From Euperipatoides rowelli (lineage: Eukaryota; Onychophora; Udeonychophora; Euonychophora; Peripatopsidae), in NCBI GenBank assembly GCA_003024985.2, contig PXIH01S0061896.1: 14,050 nucleotides of DNA. One strand, written 5' to 3'. A program made the translations under genes and the position numbers. The notes under the pieces are model-generated. The model ran no database searches, was not told the DNA's origin, and saw only the letters and a program-made list of their open reading frames with translations. Numbering within the stretch: position 1 is the stretch's first letter; every line of letters starts with the position of its first letter. Shown in pieces: positions 1 to 10,666 of the stretch.

Positions 1-537
1 AAAAAAATCAAGTTTCTAACTCAACTGGATCAAAAGATATGGCCGATTGAAAAATACGCTATTTTTCAATCTGGCTGCCGTGGGAGTCTACTCAAAAGCA
101 GGCAGAGAGGTCACCAATAGAGAAAGTCTACACTTAATCCAGGTCATCAATCTACTGACCTTTATAGTAATCAAACATTAAAAGGATGTCTATTGGATAT
201 ATTTATGTCATATGACCTTTTATCTATTGATTTACTAAAATGGTAATGACATTTCCATCATATGTCATGACCAAGCGCCTAAGGCTTTAGTATAGAACAG
301 TACAATAAGGTTACCAAATAAATCATATTTCTAAACTTATCTAGGTGTAATGATTGTTATTTTTTGAAAATATAGAGTTTAGGCTCTACTCAAAAGCAGC
401 AAGAGAGGTCACTCTCTATTGGTGACCTCTCTTGCTGCTTTTGAGTAGACTACCACGGCAGTCAGATTGGAAAATAGCACATTTTTCAATCACCATATCT
501 TTTGATCCAGTTGAGTTAGAAACTCAATTTTTTTTTA
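1..537. mobile_element. Foldback (long inverted repeat) element, possibly cut by the window edge
   Basis: Bases 1 to about 124 are the reverse complement of about 413 to 537, with only a few mismatches by eye. Shared words include TTTCTAACTCAACTGGATC, ATCAAAAGATATGG and GTCTACTCAAAAGCAG. The arms enclose about 290 bp of AT-rich DNA with no open frame. The outer ends run into A/T tracts, so I cannot fix the termini or see a target duplication, and the left end may lie outside the window. No transposase is present, so it is a non-autonomous foldback or MITE-like element. I cannot assign a superfamily. Confidence 0.8.
386..448. repeat. Perfect 27-bp hairpin inside the foldback element
   Basis: Bases 386-412 and 422-448 are perfect reverse complements around a 9-base loop (413-421). 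The arm begins CTACTCAAAAGCAGC and ends GAGAGGTCAC. The same module occurs a third time in the left arm of the element (about 89-115) with small changes. The right arm of the element therefore has an extra inverted duplication that the left arm lacks. Confidence 0.9.
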
Positions 538-540
538 ATC

Positions 541-1568
541 AAATCACNCACATCCGATGGAATGTAAAGGTAGTAGAATTTCTTAGAATTATTTGAAAAT
601 GTAATCAATATTTTAAAGAAATAAAAAAAAATGCTTACACAAAGATTATGAGAACGTACGGTTAAGCAGTAAACAACATGGCGAATAGATTAAAAAAATA
701 TCATGCGGCTCAATATGAACATCCATAAAAGATAAACATGAAACATCTTATTTAATACAAATTATAATCCACTTATAAACATGCTCTTAGCATATTTTTT
801 TTTTACATTGATAACTTATTTAATTAATTGGGGTAGAATTCATACTTAATTAAAATGTAAAAAAACCCACTAGATACGGTACTGTACGTATCAACCGAGA
901 TATTTAGATTAGATTGTATCTGATAATCTAACCTAATTAAATATCTCGTTGTGTAAGAGACTCCTGGTAGACAGGAAGTGCAAGTTAGTGCAAAGATCAC
1001 CAACAATTTATATTTACTATATCAGTAGAAAAAAAATGTAAGCGTGTTCGTTCGTAGCAAGCTGTAAACAACAATTTGATGACTAGATTTAAAATACTTT
1101 ATTGCACAGATTTAAAAGTCTCAAACTAATTACTGACGAACAACAATCTTATTGTGAATTATAAATATGTTAAGGTAGGCTATATTCCCTATTTGACAAC
1201 AATGTTGTAGTGAAAAAACTATAAAGGAAGTAACGTTATAGTGTTAAGATGTAGATTTTAACGATTTTTTCAGCTTCACATTTTACATACATTAAAACTT
1301 TTTTTATGAAAAATATATGCAGTACACGTACTATAAATAAAAAATACACAAATATAGCCCTATTTTTTAAAAATTGCTCTCCTTCCCCACAAAGATAAGA
1401 ACAAAATTTATTTTTGCCTACTATGTTAAAATAAAGACCTTCAAGCAGGTTTATAATATCTAAAAATAATAAGAATGAAAATCTATTTAGTCAAACATGA
1501 TTACGGTAATTGTTTTGGTAGTAATCCATGATCTCCGGACGCTAGTCATTGAAAACAGTTAAAAGCAC
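541..1568. other. AT-rich non-coding DNA, probable intron
   Basis: No convincing coding region is visible on either strand. The only open stretch, 60 codons on the minus strand at 824-1006, has no recognisable motif and overlaps a hairpin. One ambiguous base lies at 548. Apart from the hairpin at 892-951 I see no structure I can name. Confidence 0.6.
892..951. repeat. Imperfect inverted repeat (about 25-bp arms)
   Basis: CAACCGAGATATTTA at 892 pairs with TAAATATCTCGTTG ending at 951, and inside that GATTAGATT pairs with AATCTAAC, around the loop GTATCTGAT. A shorter inverted pair, GATACG/CGTATC, lies just before it (873-892). It could be the core of a decayed MITE. No target duplication was found. 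Confidence 0.6.
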
Positions 1569-2275
1569 AAAGTGGCCACAAAATAAAGGTTTTCTTAATA
1601 ATAATAAAAAATCAATGTATTCTTTTAATTAATTTATATTTTCTCAATTGTTTAAATTTTTTATAATTATGTGTGACAATTTTTCAAATATTGCCTACTG
1701 ATCTAAATAAAAAATTATATTTTAAAAAAAATACATACGTGCATTGTATTTCACCTTGGACACTTCTTATTTACTGAACTGTATACAAAGTAATGAGCTA
1801 GTTGGGAAAATATTTATTTATTTATATGATTATATGATTTTTATTTTTCTGTTTAAAATTTCTATTTTGTCAAATTTTTTAACACTAAATTAATTTAAAG
1901 TATAATTTCCTTACATAACAAATTCCTTAATCAATATGAAGGCTATTTTTAAAATTTTTTAATATTACGAATGAATAGTTTACAGATAGGCCAATGTAAG
2001 TAATGTATAATTACGATATGAATAAAAAAAAAAGACATACTAAATTCTGTTGTACGCCTAATTTTTTATTTTATTTTAGTGTAGCCTATAAGATAAATTA
2101 ATTGTTTTTGTGTAAATAAAGGGAGAATTCATAAAAATATTACGGTGTAATTTGGGATGACTAACCTTGAGAAAATTACTAAACCGTTTTTTACCTAGTC
2201 GGTCAGATAACCGGATAATCGACTCAACCCTACTCTGTAGCCTACGTCTATTATAAGCTAGGTTTCTTTAAACTC
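1569..2275 (+). repeat. Dispersed repeat, copy A
   Basis: This stretch is similar to about 6907-7335 in the same orientation. The first part (about 1569-1830) shares AAAGTGG.CA.CAAAATAAA and later TTGGGAAAATA. The last part (about 2148-2275) shares GGATG.CTAACCTT and the exact 20-mer CGGATAATCGACTCAACCCT (2212-2231). Copy A is about 300 bp longer than copy B in the middle, so one copy has an insertion or deletion. Read in reverse, the right end starts CAGAGTAGGGTTGAGTCG, which resembles hAT-type termini; that assignment is only an inference. No coding sequence remains. Confidence 0.65.
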
Positions 2276-3466
2276 CGGATGATTTTTTTTCAAATAGATC
2301 TAGGTTACAACATATAGGCTATTAAATTTTAATTTTAAAAACTATTCAAAATATTTTCATTATTACTATCCATGTTTTTAGTTTTAGTCAAATTAGTAGC
2401 CATTATCATTGGGAAGATTGTTGTAATAATTAAGAACACACTAACTAGTCAGGTGTTCATGTGATTCGGTCATAATGGTTCACATTAGTATGACCTTCAA
2501 AGCGTGGCCGCTGTCAGCCCTAGATAGCCTATTGCACTTTTTAACGGTTTTAAAATTCATGTTTTTTTTTTAATTTTTCTATTCACAAGTTATTGATATA
2601 AAGTTGATTTTGAGTTATACATGCCCTTTAATAATTAAATTTCATAGATTTCTATATGAAAACGAATTAATAGTCCAGAATATGAAATTAACCCTTTCTT
2701 GATCACATACAAACTAATAAACATTAAAAAAACATTTAAATTCAATCTTTTTGATGATTGAAACAAAAGCTAATTATAATAATGAATCAAAATTTGGTAA
2801 TCTGAGCAAAACCCTATTATAATATTTAATTGTTAAACATTGATTAAAAATTTAGAATCTATAAGGAAAATGAAAATGCATTTATTAAATTGATCATTTG
2901 ACCCAGGCATGGATCCCCCCCCCCCCCCCCAAGGTGGGGAATTCCCTTCCTTGACAAGTCTCATGGAGAGGATTTTAGGAAAAGGGAGTATAAATTTAAT
3001 TCAATCTGAATGTTTAAAGCAGAGGTAGGCATATCATATGAAATTCCCTCACATGATTTTGCTAATAGTGCTTATCTTTTCTAAATATTATTGTTTACAA
3101 ATAGGCATTTTTTTTTTTTTACAATTTTTTAAGTAGTGAATGAAATAATAGTTTGGAATGTAGGCTAATAATTTTAATAGTGTAGCCTACTATTTAATTT
3201 ATATGTAGCCTACTGATCATGTTTAAATAATTTTTTAAAAATCATACGACTCTTGAGTTTTTTTCAAATTGAACTTTGAATGTAAGTAAGTTGTCCAATG
3301 TCTCTGGTCTAATGTATAAAACAATTTTATTTTCACAAAACTAATATGGTAAACTTACAGAAACTTTTTTTTTTTTTTTACTAGCTTGTGCATTTAAATT
3401 TAAAATTCAACTTTCTTGCTGAGATATTTAAATACAATTGCAGTTTATTGTTGTTTTTTTGCTCTG

Positions 3467-3486
3467 AATATATTGTACAATATATT
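3467..3486. repeat. Perfect 20-bp AT-rich palindrome
   Basis: AATATATTGTACAATATATT is its own reverse complement. It is a short simple-sequence palindrome in AT-rich DNA. No function is suggested by the surroundings. Confidence 0.8.
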
Positions 3487-5061
3487 TATTAGCCTATTTA
3501 TCTGTGTATTTTAAAATTATAAAACAAGGCGCATTGAGTTGAAATGTTTTGAGTATTATTTCAATAAAAAAAAAAAAAGCTGACCTTAAATCATAACTAG
3601 TAACTACAGTATGCATAGAGCACTTATATATTTTAAATCAACAGGATCTTCACCTATAAAGGTGTTGCTTATAATTAGAATATTATAAAGAAACACTATG
3701 AAAAACTATATAAAATAAAAATTTATAATATTTACATTTAAAATATGCAACAAATAGACTACCTTATATAAGTTTAGTTAAAATTTTATTTTGATATGGA
3801 GTTTGTAATTAATAATTGTCAATTGACTTGGAAGCGATCGAGCAATCTAATACTAGCTCAAGTTTGAGGAGTAGTACTTTTACGTTGAGAAATAACACTT
3901 GTTGAAGGTTGAGAAGAATAAAGTTCTTCAGAATTGAGATTTTTATTTAGTTTTGGTGCACCTCATTAGTATTTGAGTTAGAACTTCATTGGCACTTTAC
4001 TCATTAATTTACAATTAGAAAAGCCCTGGGCTTACACTATGTAAATAATTAATAACTTTTCTCTTTCTAATTATTGGCCACAATTTCATATTAGGTAGAA
4101 TAATTTAAAAATAAATAAAGCCCACTTCAAGATAACTAAATGGAATTGGATAAACAATATTCTTAGACCAATATGTCTAGTATGACCAATAATGCTTGCA
4201 CGCAATGAATTATAGTTGTATCAGTTGCCAAATTTATCACTAGATTTACTGATTTTTTTTTAAAAAAAAAAACTAAAAATATTTTCTTTAAAATCTGTCG
4301 GCTGTCGGTCATAAAAAAAATTGAAATAAAAAGTTTTTTTACAAATAAATCATAATAGTCCTACTGCCACTATAAGATGAAATAAAAATCTATTGGTAGC
4401 CTATATGCTTAGATTTTTCTGCTATCTTTAAGTTAGTAGGCTACTTTAATTTAAAGGATGAATTAATTAACTTTTATGATTGTAGAAAAAAATAAAAAAT
4501 CCAAGATGCGAGTTTCATCTTTGTAATTTTATAAAGATGACATTTAGAATTTTTTTGCCGATCTAAGTATTTCCAACCTCACTTAACTCCCCTCCCCCCC
4601 CCCCCCAATGCGCAAATGTGGTGGTTACATTTCATTGACTTGTTTTTTTTTAAATAGTTTAAATTTACTTGACTGTATAAAATGTTTTAATTATTAAAAA
4701 TAGAGTTTGGAAATCACTAGTGTCTAGTTCTTCCAAATCCTATCCAACATTATTCTTTAGCAATAAATCCGAATTATTGCCTGAAGACAATAATTATAGC
4801 CAAACACTTAGCTTTCAGAAAACATTATGCTACAAAATTATCTTGAGGGACAAAATGAATTCATCCCACTTTGAATATTTCAGGGGTTTTTTTTCATAAA
4901 GCATTTACAAAAAAAAAAACTATTTACAAAATAATAAAAATAAAAAGTTAAAAATCCCATTGGACTTTAAAAATATTTAAATATCTAATTCATTTAAATT
5001 TCCGAAGCCAGTTACAGCACCATATTCGAAGCTTNAAGTGGTGCTTACAAAAAGAAAGGTT

Positions 5062-5125
5062 GGATGCCCGTGTAACGTGCTTAAAACATCTAAGGATGTC
5101 CATGTAAAGGGCTTAATAGATCTAG
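5062..5125 (+). repeat. Two-unit tandem repeat, 32-bp period
   Basis: 5062-5093 begins GGATGCCCGTGTAA and 5094-5125 begins GGATGTCCATGTAA. The units are aligned without gaps and differ at about 7 of 32 positions. Just upstream, AGCACCA and TGGTGCT (about 5016-5045) form a short inverted pair around the ambiguous base at 5035. It is an old local duplication with no coding sign. Confidence 0.7.
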
Positions 5126-6906
5126 GACTANAAAAATACATTCAATTTAATACATACTGTATTAAACTAACATATAAAAACAAAAAAGTAGATTTTAATT
5201 CCATTTATTTTTAGAGATGAGATACACAACACATAACATCCTATCCTAATATTTGTCTTTCAGCATCACACACAATATTTATAATTGAGGTACGGTACAT
5301 AAATATTTGCTTAAATAAAAAATTTTGAAATGCAAAAATAAACTATTTAGGCTAAATTCATTCAATAATTAAATTTGTCAACGAGTTCAGTTGTACAGTT
5401 CTTCAAGATATTCACCGTCTAAATGTTTATTATTGTTATGATTTTTGTAAATGATCCTTAATTTTAATCCCATAATGATTATCGTAGTAAATTCAAACCA
5501 TAAGTTATTAGAAGTATCACATTATGCTCAAACTCGATTTATGGATACGTCTGCTAGTTGGTGGCCGTCTTGGGCCATTGGTAAACTAAACTCCAGCTTT
5601 AAATTTGATACATTAAAATAATTCTTTAAATTGTGTCAAAAATTTTAATCCTTTAAAATATATTAGGCTAGTTTGGCTTGAGTCACGTCCAATAGCGCCC
5701 ATAGTGTTAAATAATGGAATAAGCTTGAATTAAATTTTAATTTTTGATAACATTTAATGTTTTTTAAAAAAAAATCATCAAATTCACAGCAATAATTCTT
5801 TCTAATAAATTAGCTAACGTTATGAATATTTTACTTACAGTACATTGTACTGCATATTATTAAAAAGACATTTAAAATTGTCCTAATATTATACTTTTCT
5901 TTCCTGAATTGTTTTATTTGTTTTTTATTTTTAAATGGATCTATAGTTTTTATTGACAACCCACCAAATTGTATAATATGGCGTAATAGTCTTGAATTCT
6001 GGCTAGACATATAATTTAGTTTATTTAAAAAATTTGTCAAAACTGTCAATTATGTCACCATTATTACATATATTATTTCTTAGTGAAATCGTTGAAATTT
6101 TGTTTTCTTTCATTCAAGTTTTTTTTTTAAATGATTGTAAAAGATAAAGTTATTGCATAAATGATTTTGTAAAAGATACAGTAATCCTATGCCGTGTTCT
6201 GAGTTAAAACATTTTTTTTAAAAAATCTATTTTTGATTTATTACATTTCAGCAACAACAACAACATAAAAAAAAAGTGAATTAAAAAAAAAAAAAAATTT
6301 ACTTATATAAATACTGCATAAACAAACATTCTTGGGATTTCCCCAATATGAGTTTCCTTGCATGCTTAACTTGAAAGGAATGTCAATGCTGTGTTTTTTC
6401 AATGAACATATTTTTTTTAATAAACAGTTCATGACCTTAATACTTTTTCTTTTTCTTATAGTAGACTTTTTTTAAATGTTTTTTTTTTTTTTGTCTCAAT
6501 GTAAATAATAAATTGTAATTAAATGTAAATGTATTATTTCATTATACAGTAATTTTTTTATTTGCTTGGTTTTTAATTTTTTTTTTTTTTTGGCATAGCC
6601 TAGTGGTCGAGTTAAAAAAAATTAATAAAGCAAATTTAGGCTGTCATTTATACTCCCAATTATTAGTATTCTTCCAATCCCCCTCACACAAAAACACCCA
6701 CATCTCCATGCTCAACATAATTAGAAAATTGATTGTAGGCTACAATAAATAGTTTATATAGGCTATGCCAATTTTTAATTAGTATATTTGTGTTTCATTC
6801 AAGGCTAAATGAAATACCAGGCTACTTTTTTATGACAATTTAAATTTTAATGGAATTAATTGACCTTTCTCTCGCCAGACCCTCAAATATGAATATTAGG
6901 CTACTG

Positions 6907-7335
6907 AAAGTGGCAACAAAATAAAAGTTTTCATAAAACAAAATAATTTACTATTAAATAGGCTAATTTATATTTTTTCAAACATTTAAATTTTTAATAA
7001 TTACTGTAGGCTACATGTGATAGTTTTGCTAATATTGATATAGGGCCTACCGTAAAATAAAAATTATATTACCATAAACTAAAAAATATATTAGCATGGC
7101 AATTTGACTATGACCACGTTATGAACTCATTGGGAAAATACTGGTTGCCTTTTCCCACCAAGTTCATAATGTGGTCATAGACAACAGTATTTTCTCAATG
7201 AGGATGGCTAACCTTATGATAAATTTGCTAACCGGTTTTTGCCTATTCAGTCGGTTAATCGGATAATCGACTCAACCCTCCCTACTATAAAGTAGGCCTA
7301 CTGTAGCTTTACTATAACATCAGATTTCTTTTGGG
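6907..7335 (+). repeat. Dispersed repeat, copy B
   Basis: This is the second copy of the repeat at 1569-2275, in the same orientation. The shared 20-mer CGGATAATCGACTCAACCCT is at 7260-7279, preceded by CTAACCGGTTTTTGCC.. and CAGTCGGTTAATC. The middle differs from copy A: it holds a long hairpin (7108-7180) that copy A does not show. The copies are diverged, so both are old. A possible third, very weak relative lies at about 12870-12905. Confidence 0.65.
7108..7202. repeat. Hairpin with 31-bp arms plus a partial third copy
   Basis: 7108-7127 pairs with 7161-7180 with one mismatch (CTATGACCAC..TATGAACT). Inside that, TGGGAAAA (7131-7138) pairs with TTTTCCCA (7150-7157), leaving an 11-base loop. 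A further 18-base segment at 7185-7202 (CAGTATTTTCTCAATGAG) is the reverse complement of 7126-7143 with one mismatch. The left arm therefore has two partial inverted partners in a row. Confidence 0.85.
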
Positions 7336-7660
7336 CTGATGGGATTTAACATTAGGATGCCAGTTCATGAAAATCAGTTAGGTAAAATAAATGAGCTGGA
7401 AGAATAAAACATGGTAAGAACTGTTGGCCCATTAACTGTTTGAGTACCTGGGCTATTGTAAAGCAATGACATTAAATTATTTGTATAACTTGTCAAGCAG
7501 GCTATATATTTCAAGCTATTATGTTCAGTTAGAATAATAAACTGGTATAAGTTCATCCATGACATAATTAGCCTACATATTTTTTTTCTTTTTAAATTAT
7601 TACTTGCATTAATTGTAGTTATTAATAAAGTTCAGCTAGTCTAATTTTGCCCCAAAATAA

Positions 7661-7682
7661 TTTTTTTTCTTTCTCTTTATAG
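7661..7682 (+). promoter_or_regulatory. 3' splice site (polypyrimidine tract and AG)
   Basis: A nearly unbroken pyrimidine tract ends in TTTCTCTTTATAG directly before the exon at 7683. A plausible branch-point sequence, CTAAT, lies about 40 bases upstream in AGCTAGTCTAATTTTGCC. This is a strong animal-type acceptor and fixes the left exon boundary. Confidence 0.8.
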
Positions 7683-7910
7683 GGTGGTTTAATGGTTGAT
7701 CCAAGCCAGCCTGTTCCAGCCAAACGACCACAACCATCTTACACGGGTCCAAATTATCCTCCTCAACAACAGCCCACTCCAGGTCAACAAAGTCAATATG
7801 GTGGGCAACAGTATGGAGGGTTACCTTCTCAACGTTATCCAGGGGGGCCAGGGCTTCAGGGTCCTGGGAGGACGCAACTGGGAGTAGGCAATCATGGCTA
7901 TCCCCAACAG
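7683..7910 (+). CDS. Internal coding exon of a Pro/Gln/Gly-rich nuclear-type protein (possibly Osa/ARID1-like)
   Basis: The exon is 228 bases (76 codons), open throughout and phase 0 at both ends, from GGT after the acceptor AG to CAG before GTAAGA. It is distinctly richer in G+C than its surroundings. The peptide starts GGLMVDPSQPVPAKRPQPSY and continues through YPPQQQ, a QYGGQQYGG stretch and PSQRYPGGPG. Gly, Pro and Gln make up about 60% (46 of 76), so it is disordered with no folded domain. The ATG at 7692 is inside the exon and is unlikely to be a start. An AKRP motif inside Tyr/Pro/Gln/Gly-rich sequence recalls the long disordered regions of SWI/SNF subunits Osa/ARID1; SS18-type or CBP-type coactivators are alternatives. 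The identity is a guess and the exon itself is solid. The reading frame stays open to 8024 by chance in the intron, which is not coding if the donor is used. Confidence 0.85.
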
Positions 7911-7916
7911 GTAAGA
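7911..7916 (+). promoter_or_regulatory. 5' splice site (donor)
   Basis: GTAAGA follows the CAG codon at 7908-7910, giving CAG|GTAAGA, close to the animal donor consensus. The translation loses its Pro/Gln/Gly character exactly here, which supports the boundary. Confidence 0.85.
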
Positions 7917-8507
7917 AATGGTCAAGTAAAATTAGTTGTAAAAATAAATTATGTGTTTAATGAAATTCCCATAACTTTTGTGCTCCTAGTTATGCTTATT
8001 TTGTGCATTTACAGTAGGTTTTAGATTTAGCAACTGGACTACATACCAACAAAATTGCAAATGTTAAAAAAAAAACAATTCAACAGATAGCCTAGCGTAT
8101 TAAAATTATTCATTCACTTTCATCATAAACGTAGGCTACCATTGCTTAAACCCTATTCAAAATCTTGTGAGACTTTAGCTTTCATATGTGGCTTAAATGA
8201 AGAAAAGAGATATCAAAGAATTTAAATTTTTTTTTTTTTAAATTTGGCCATGAAATTTAATGCCACTACTATTTATTAGTTATGTGATTACATTTTGGAG
8301 TCCAGTCAGAAAGAATTGGAAATTTAATTTGTTGAATTTAAAATTGGTAAGTCAACTCTTAAAGATATAACTTAGCCTACTATGACCAGAAAGCAATTTA
8401 ACCATTTAAGATTAGATTACGGAAGAAAAAATTTATACAAATAAATTTTAACCTAATAGGGCTCAAGTACTGAAAAGTTTGTATGAAACGGAATTAGTCC
8501 GGAAGAC
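7917..8507 (+). other. Start of the downstream intron, AT-rich
   Basis: After the donor there is no further exon with matching phase and splice signals. The stretch holds A/T runs and three TAGGCTA/TAGCCTA words (about 8089, 8132, 8374). Nothing else could be supported. Confidence 0.6.
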
Positions 8508-8638
8508 ATGAGCCTAACCCTGTTTTGACCTATTAATTTTTTTTTATTGTCGATATCATTTGTTTATAGTATAAAGACTTGAAAAATCCTAGGTAACTAC
8601 TAGGGTACCTTTAGGAAATTTACAGAATTCAAGATGGT
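8508..8638 (+). repeat. Left member of an inverted dispersed repeat pair
   Basis: Its reverse complement resembles 12735-12850. Shared pieces are AGAATTCAAGATGG at the inner end, AGGGTACCTTT, and the outer block GTTTTG.CC..TTAA followed by a T run. Two gaps of roughly 10 bases are needed, and identity is moderate by eye. The pair faces each other across the relic gene at 9003-11516, so it may be the ends of one element or two independent copies of the same repeat. Confidence 0.55.
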
Positions 8639-9820
8639 GTCAGCCACAGAGATAAAGGAGATAGTTACTATCAGATATCTTGATCTACTCATGGATTTAT
8701 TATTTTATATTTTTTTTGCTGCCATTTTAGTTGTAAAAATATTGTACTTGGTCCCTAGCTTCAAAAATAATTCCCTGGTGGTTGTAATCAATCAATGACA
8801 AATTTATTTTGTTTATGTTCTATCTGTAACGATCTAATTGTTTTATTTATGTTTCTTCTATTACAAGTACTTTGAGGAGTGCAGTAGATGAAAAAAAAAG
8901 TAATTACAATGGAGAATAATAAATATTTTTAATGGATAGCCTATAGCCTACAATTGTGGAAAATCTGAAAAAGTTATTGTAGCTAGAGAACAGCGAATTA
9001 GAATGATTATATCATTCAGAATTATTTATATTATGATGGAAAACATACAGAACTTCAACAATTTAAAGGTTATATGTTTTCTGAATGGGGAACATGTTAT
9101 GCAACACATGCCAGGATTCTGGAATGGAAATTTGAGTGATATGTGGATTGGAACCACATTTATGCGTTTTGAACATGGTCTTAGTCATCGGGATAACTTT
9201 GAAACCAGTAACAGTGAAGACATGGGCACTAAACTTACATAATATGCCCTCAGAAGAGGATGATCAGAGCATCAGTTAGGAGGATTAACAATGGAAGGCT
9301 AAACAAAACAAGCCTAAATAAGAAATGAAAGCTCATATTGAAGCAGCTATGCTAAAGACAGGGAAGGGGTTTATATGAAAATACCAGGATATATAGAGCC
9401 ACTGAAATCTGACATTCTGAAAACTTTGTGAACATTGTTACAGGCAGACTATCTCCAGACAACAAATATCTATGATGTAATTAAGATAGACACAAAACAA
9501 ATGAAAGACTTTGAAATAGATGGACCAAACATTTATATGATTGTATACCTCAAGTGACAACAATGGCAGCCACAAAAAACATATCCAAGTTGATGGCTTA
9601 AATGTATGTGATACAGAAATAATTTATCCACTTAAAATTGGTCTGCAAGCAAGCTCTACTGATATCAATGTGGAAAAGGTTCACTCTCATGAGCTATCTC
9701 CTGTTCCAACAGTATTGTTTATGATTCTGGAGAAATGACTATAATTTACAAGGAAGATGTATCGTCCCGAACAGTCGCAATGAATATTACTTGTGTTGCG
9801 ATTAATGGATCAGCTTTACT

Positions 9821-10144
9821 GTGGTAATTCCTTGGCCTGATCATGGTACTGTGAGTGACTACATCTCTCATTTCAAATCTGCAATCACTTCAAAGTGCCC
9901 AGCAGGTGACCTCCCCTTGATTTTTGATCGTTACAATGTGTTCAGAACAAAAGACATTGCCAGACACAGAAGTGTGGCTGGAGCTAGTAGGATTCACCAG
10001 CTTTCAATGTTATCCCCTCTACCATCACAAAAGGTCATACTTACAGTCACACGAAACAAGAAAGAACTTATAAATTTGATCTGCACTGACATTGTACAAA
10101 AGAAAGAATATTTTGAATGCACACCAAATTCAGCAAGCTTGTAG
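9821..10144 (+). pseudogene. Longest intact fragment of the relic gene (nuclease-like core)
   Basis: This 107-codon open segment carries IPWPDHGTVSDYISHFKS, an LIFDRYNVF strand-like motif, RHRSVAGASRIHQL and LPSQKVILTV, all typical of the central region of the family. It has no true start: the first codon is GTG, and the previous fragment ends in SALLW one base out of frame. After the stop at 10142 the protein continues in another frame with KLVVKGQSETP. It is part of the relic, not a separate gene. Confidence 0.7.
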
Positions 10145-10272
10145 TTAAAGGCCAGAGTGAAACCCCTAATGAAATACCTAGTTCATATGTTTCAAAATGG
10201 CTTAACTTAAAAACAGTACACAAAGAAACTAATGTTATAATCACTCAAAGCGATTGAATTAGGGATGCCATG

Positions 10273-10280
10273 AGGAAGCA
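10273..10280 (+). repeat. Left 8-bp target site duplication (AGGAAGCA)
   Basis: AGGAAGCA directly precedes the CAG terminus of the inserted element and recurs exactly after its other end (10714-10721). Eight-base duplications are the hallmark of hAT transposition. Removing the element and one copy joins the relic sequence across the codons read as DAMRKQTG. Confidence 0.9.
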
Positions 10281-10389
10281 CAGCGGTGTATATAGAAAAT
10301 ATTTTCGGGGGGGGGGGGGGCAAGCATATTCATCCATCAGATTAGTAGGATATAGTTTCCTAGTATGCCTATCCGGAGTTTTTAAAACA

Positions 10390-10456
10390 AAATCATTTTA
10401 CCGCTCTAAATATGGTTGATCAGTGATCAACCATATTTAGAGCGTTAAAATGATTT
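10390..10456. repeat. Near-perfect palindrome, 33-bp arms, one-base centre
   Basis: 10390-10422 is the reverse complement of 10424-10456 with one mismatch (10401). The centre is TTGATCA-G-TGATCAA. With almost no spacer it can form a cruciform. It lies inside the hAT-type element, though the terminal repeats do not require it. Confidence 0.9.
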
Positions 10457-10666
10457 CATTGATCACAGATATAAAAAGTTTACAAAAACCGGGTTATAAT
10501 TTAAAGGAATACAACTTGTTTTAAGTTGTCTGGACGTTTTGTTGACTGTCTGTCTTATTTTGATAAGCTTTTTTTTTTTTACCTGCCTGGATGTTTTGTT
10601 GACTTTTTTTACTATGTCTTGGTTTACTTTTTTACTATGTCATAATATATTTTTTTCGGGGGGGGG

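Larger units (their letters stand above)
2290..6900. other. Long AT-rich non-coding stretch, probable intron
   Basis: No exon, RNA gene or coding relic could be supported. Open stretches on the minus strand at 5831-6049 and 6241-6432 are low-complexity translations of A/T runs. Visible details are a 16-base C tract (2915-2930), a 13-base C tract (4594-4606), a perfect 20-bp palindrome (3467-3486), a 32-bp tandem pair (5062-5125), ambiguous bases at 5035 and 5131, and many scattered TAGGCTA/TAGCCTA words. Confidence 0.6.

Noticed and set aside
824-1006. Minus-strand open stretch of 60 codons
   Set aside because: No recognisable motif, composition of AT-rich background, and it overlaps a hairpin.
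2881-2990. C tract with nearby GGATCC/AATTCCC as another MITE end
   Set aside because: No matching inverted terminus or target duplication was found.
5831-6432. Minus-strand open stretches at 5831-6049 and 6241-6432
   Set aside because: Lys/Asn/Phe/Ile-rich translations of A/T runs, including a poly-Phe stretch; no splice or promoter context.
7374-7565. Minus-strand open stretch of 63 codons
   Set aside because: Antisense to repeat and intron sequence before the exon; no domain or conserved motif.
7696-7887. Second reading frame of the exon
   Set aside because: Shadow of the real Pro/Gln/Gly frame, which has matching splice phases.
7911-8024. Coding continuation past the exon into the intron
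   Set aside because: A strong donor site follows CAG, and the downstream translation loses the exon's composition and turns hydrophobic.
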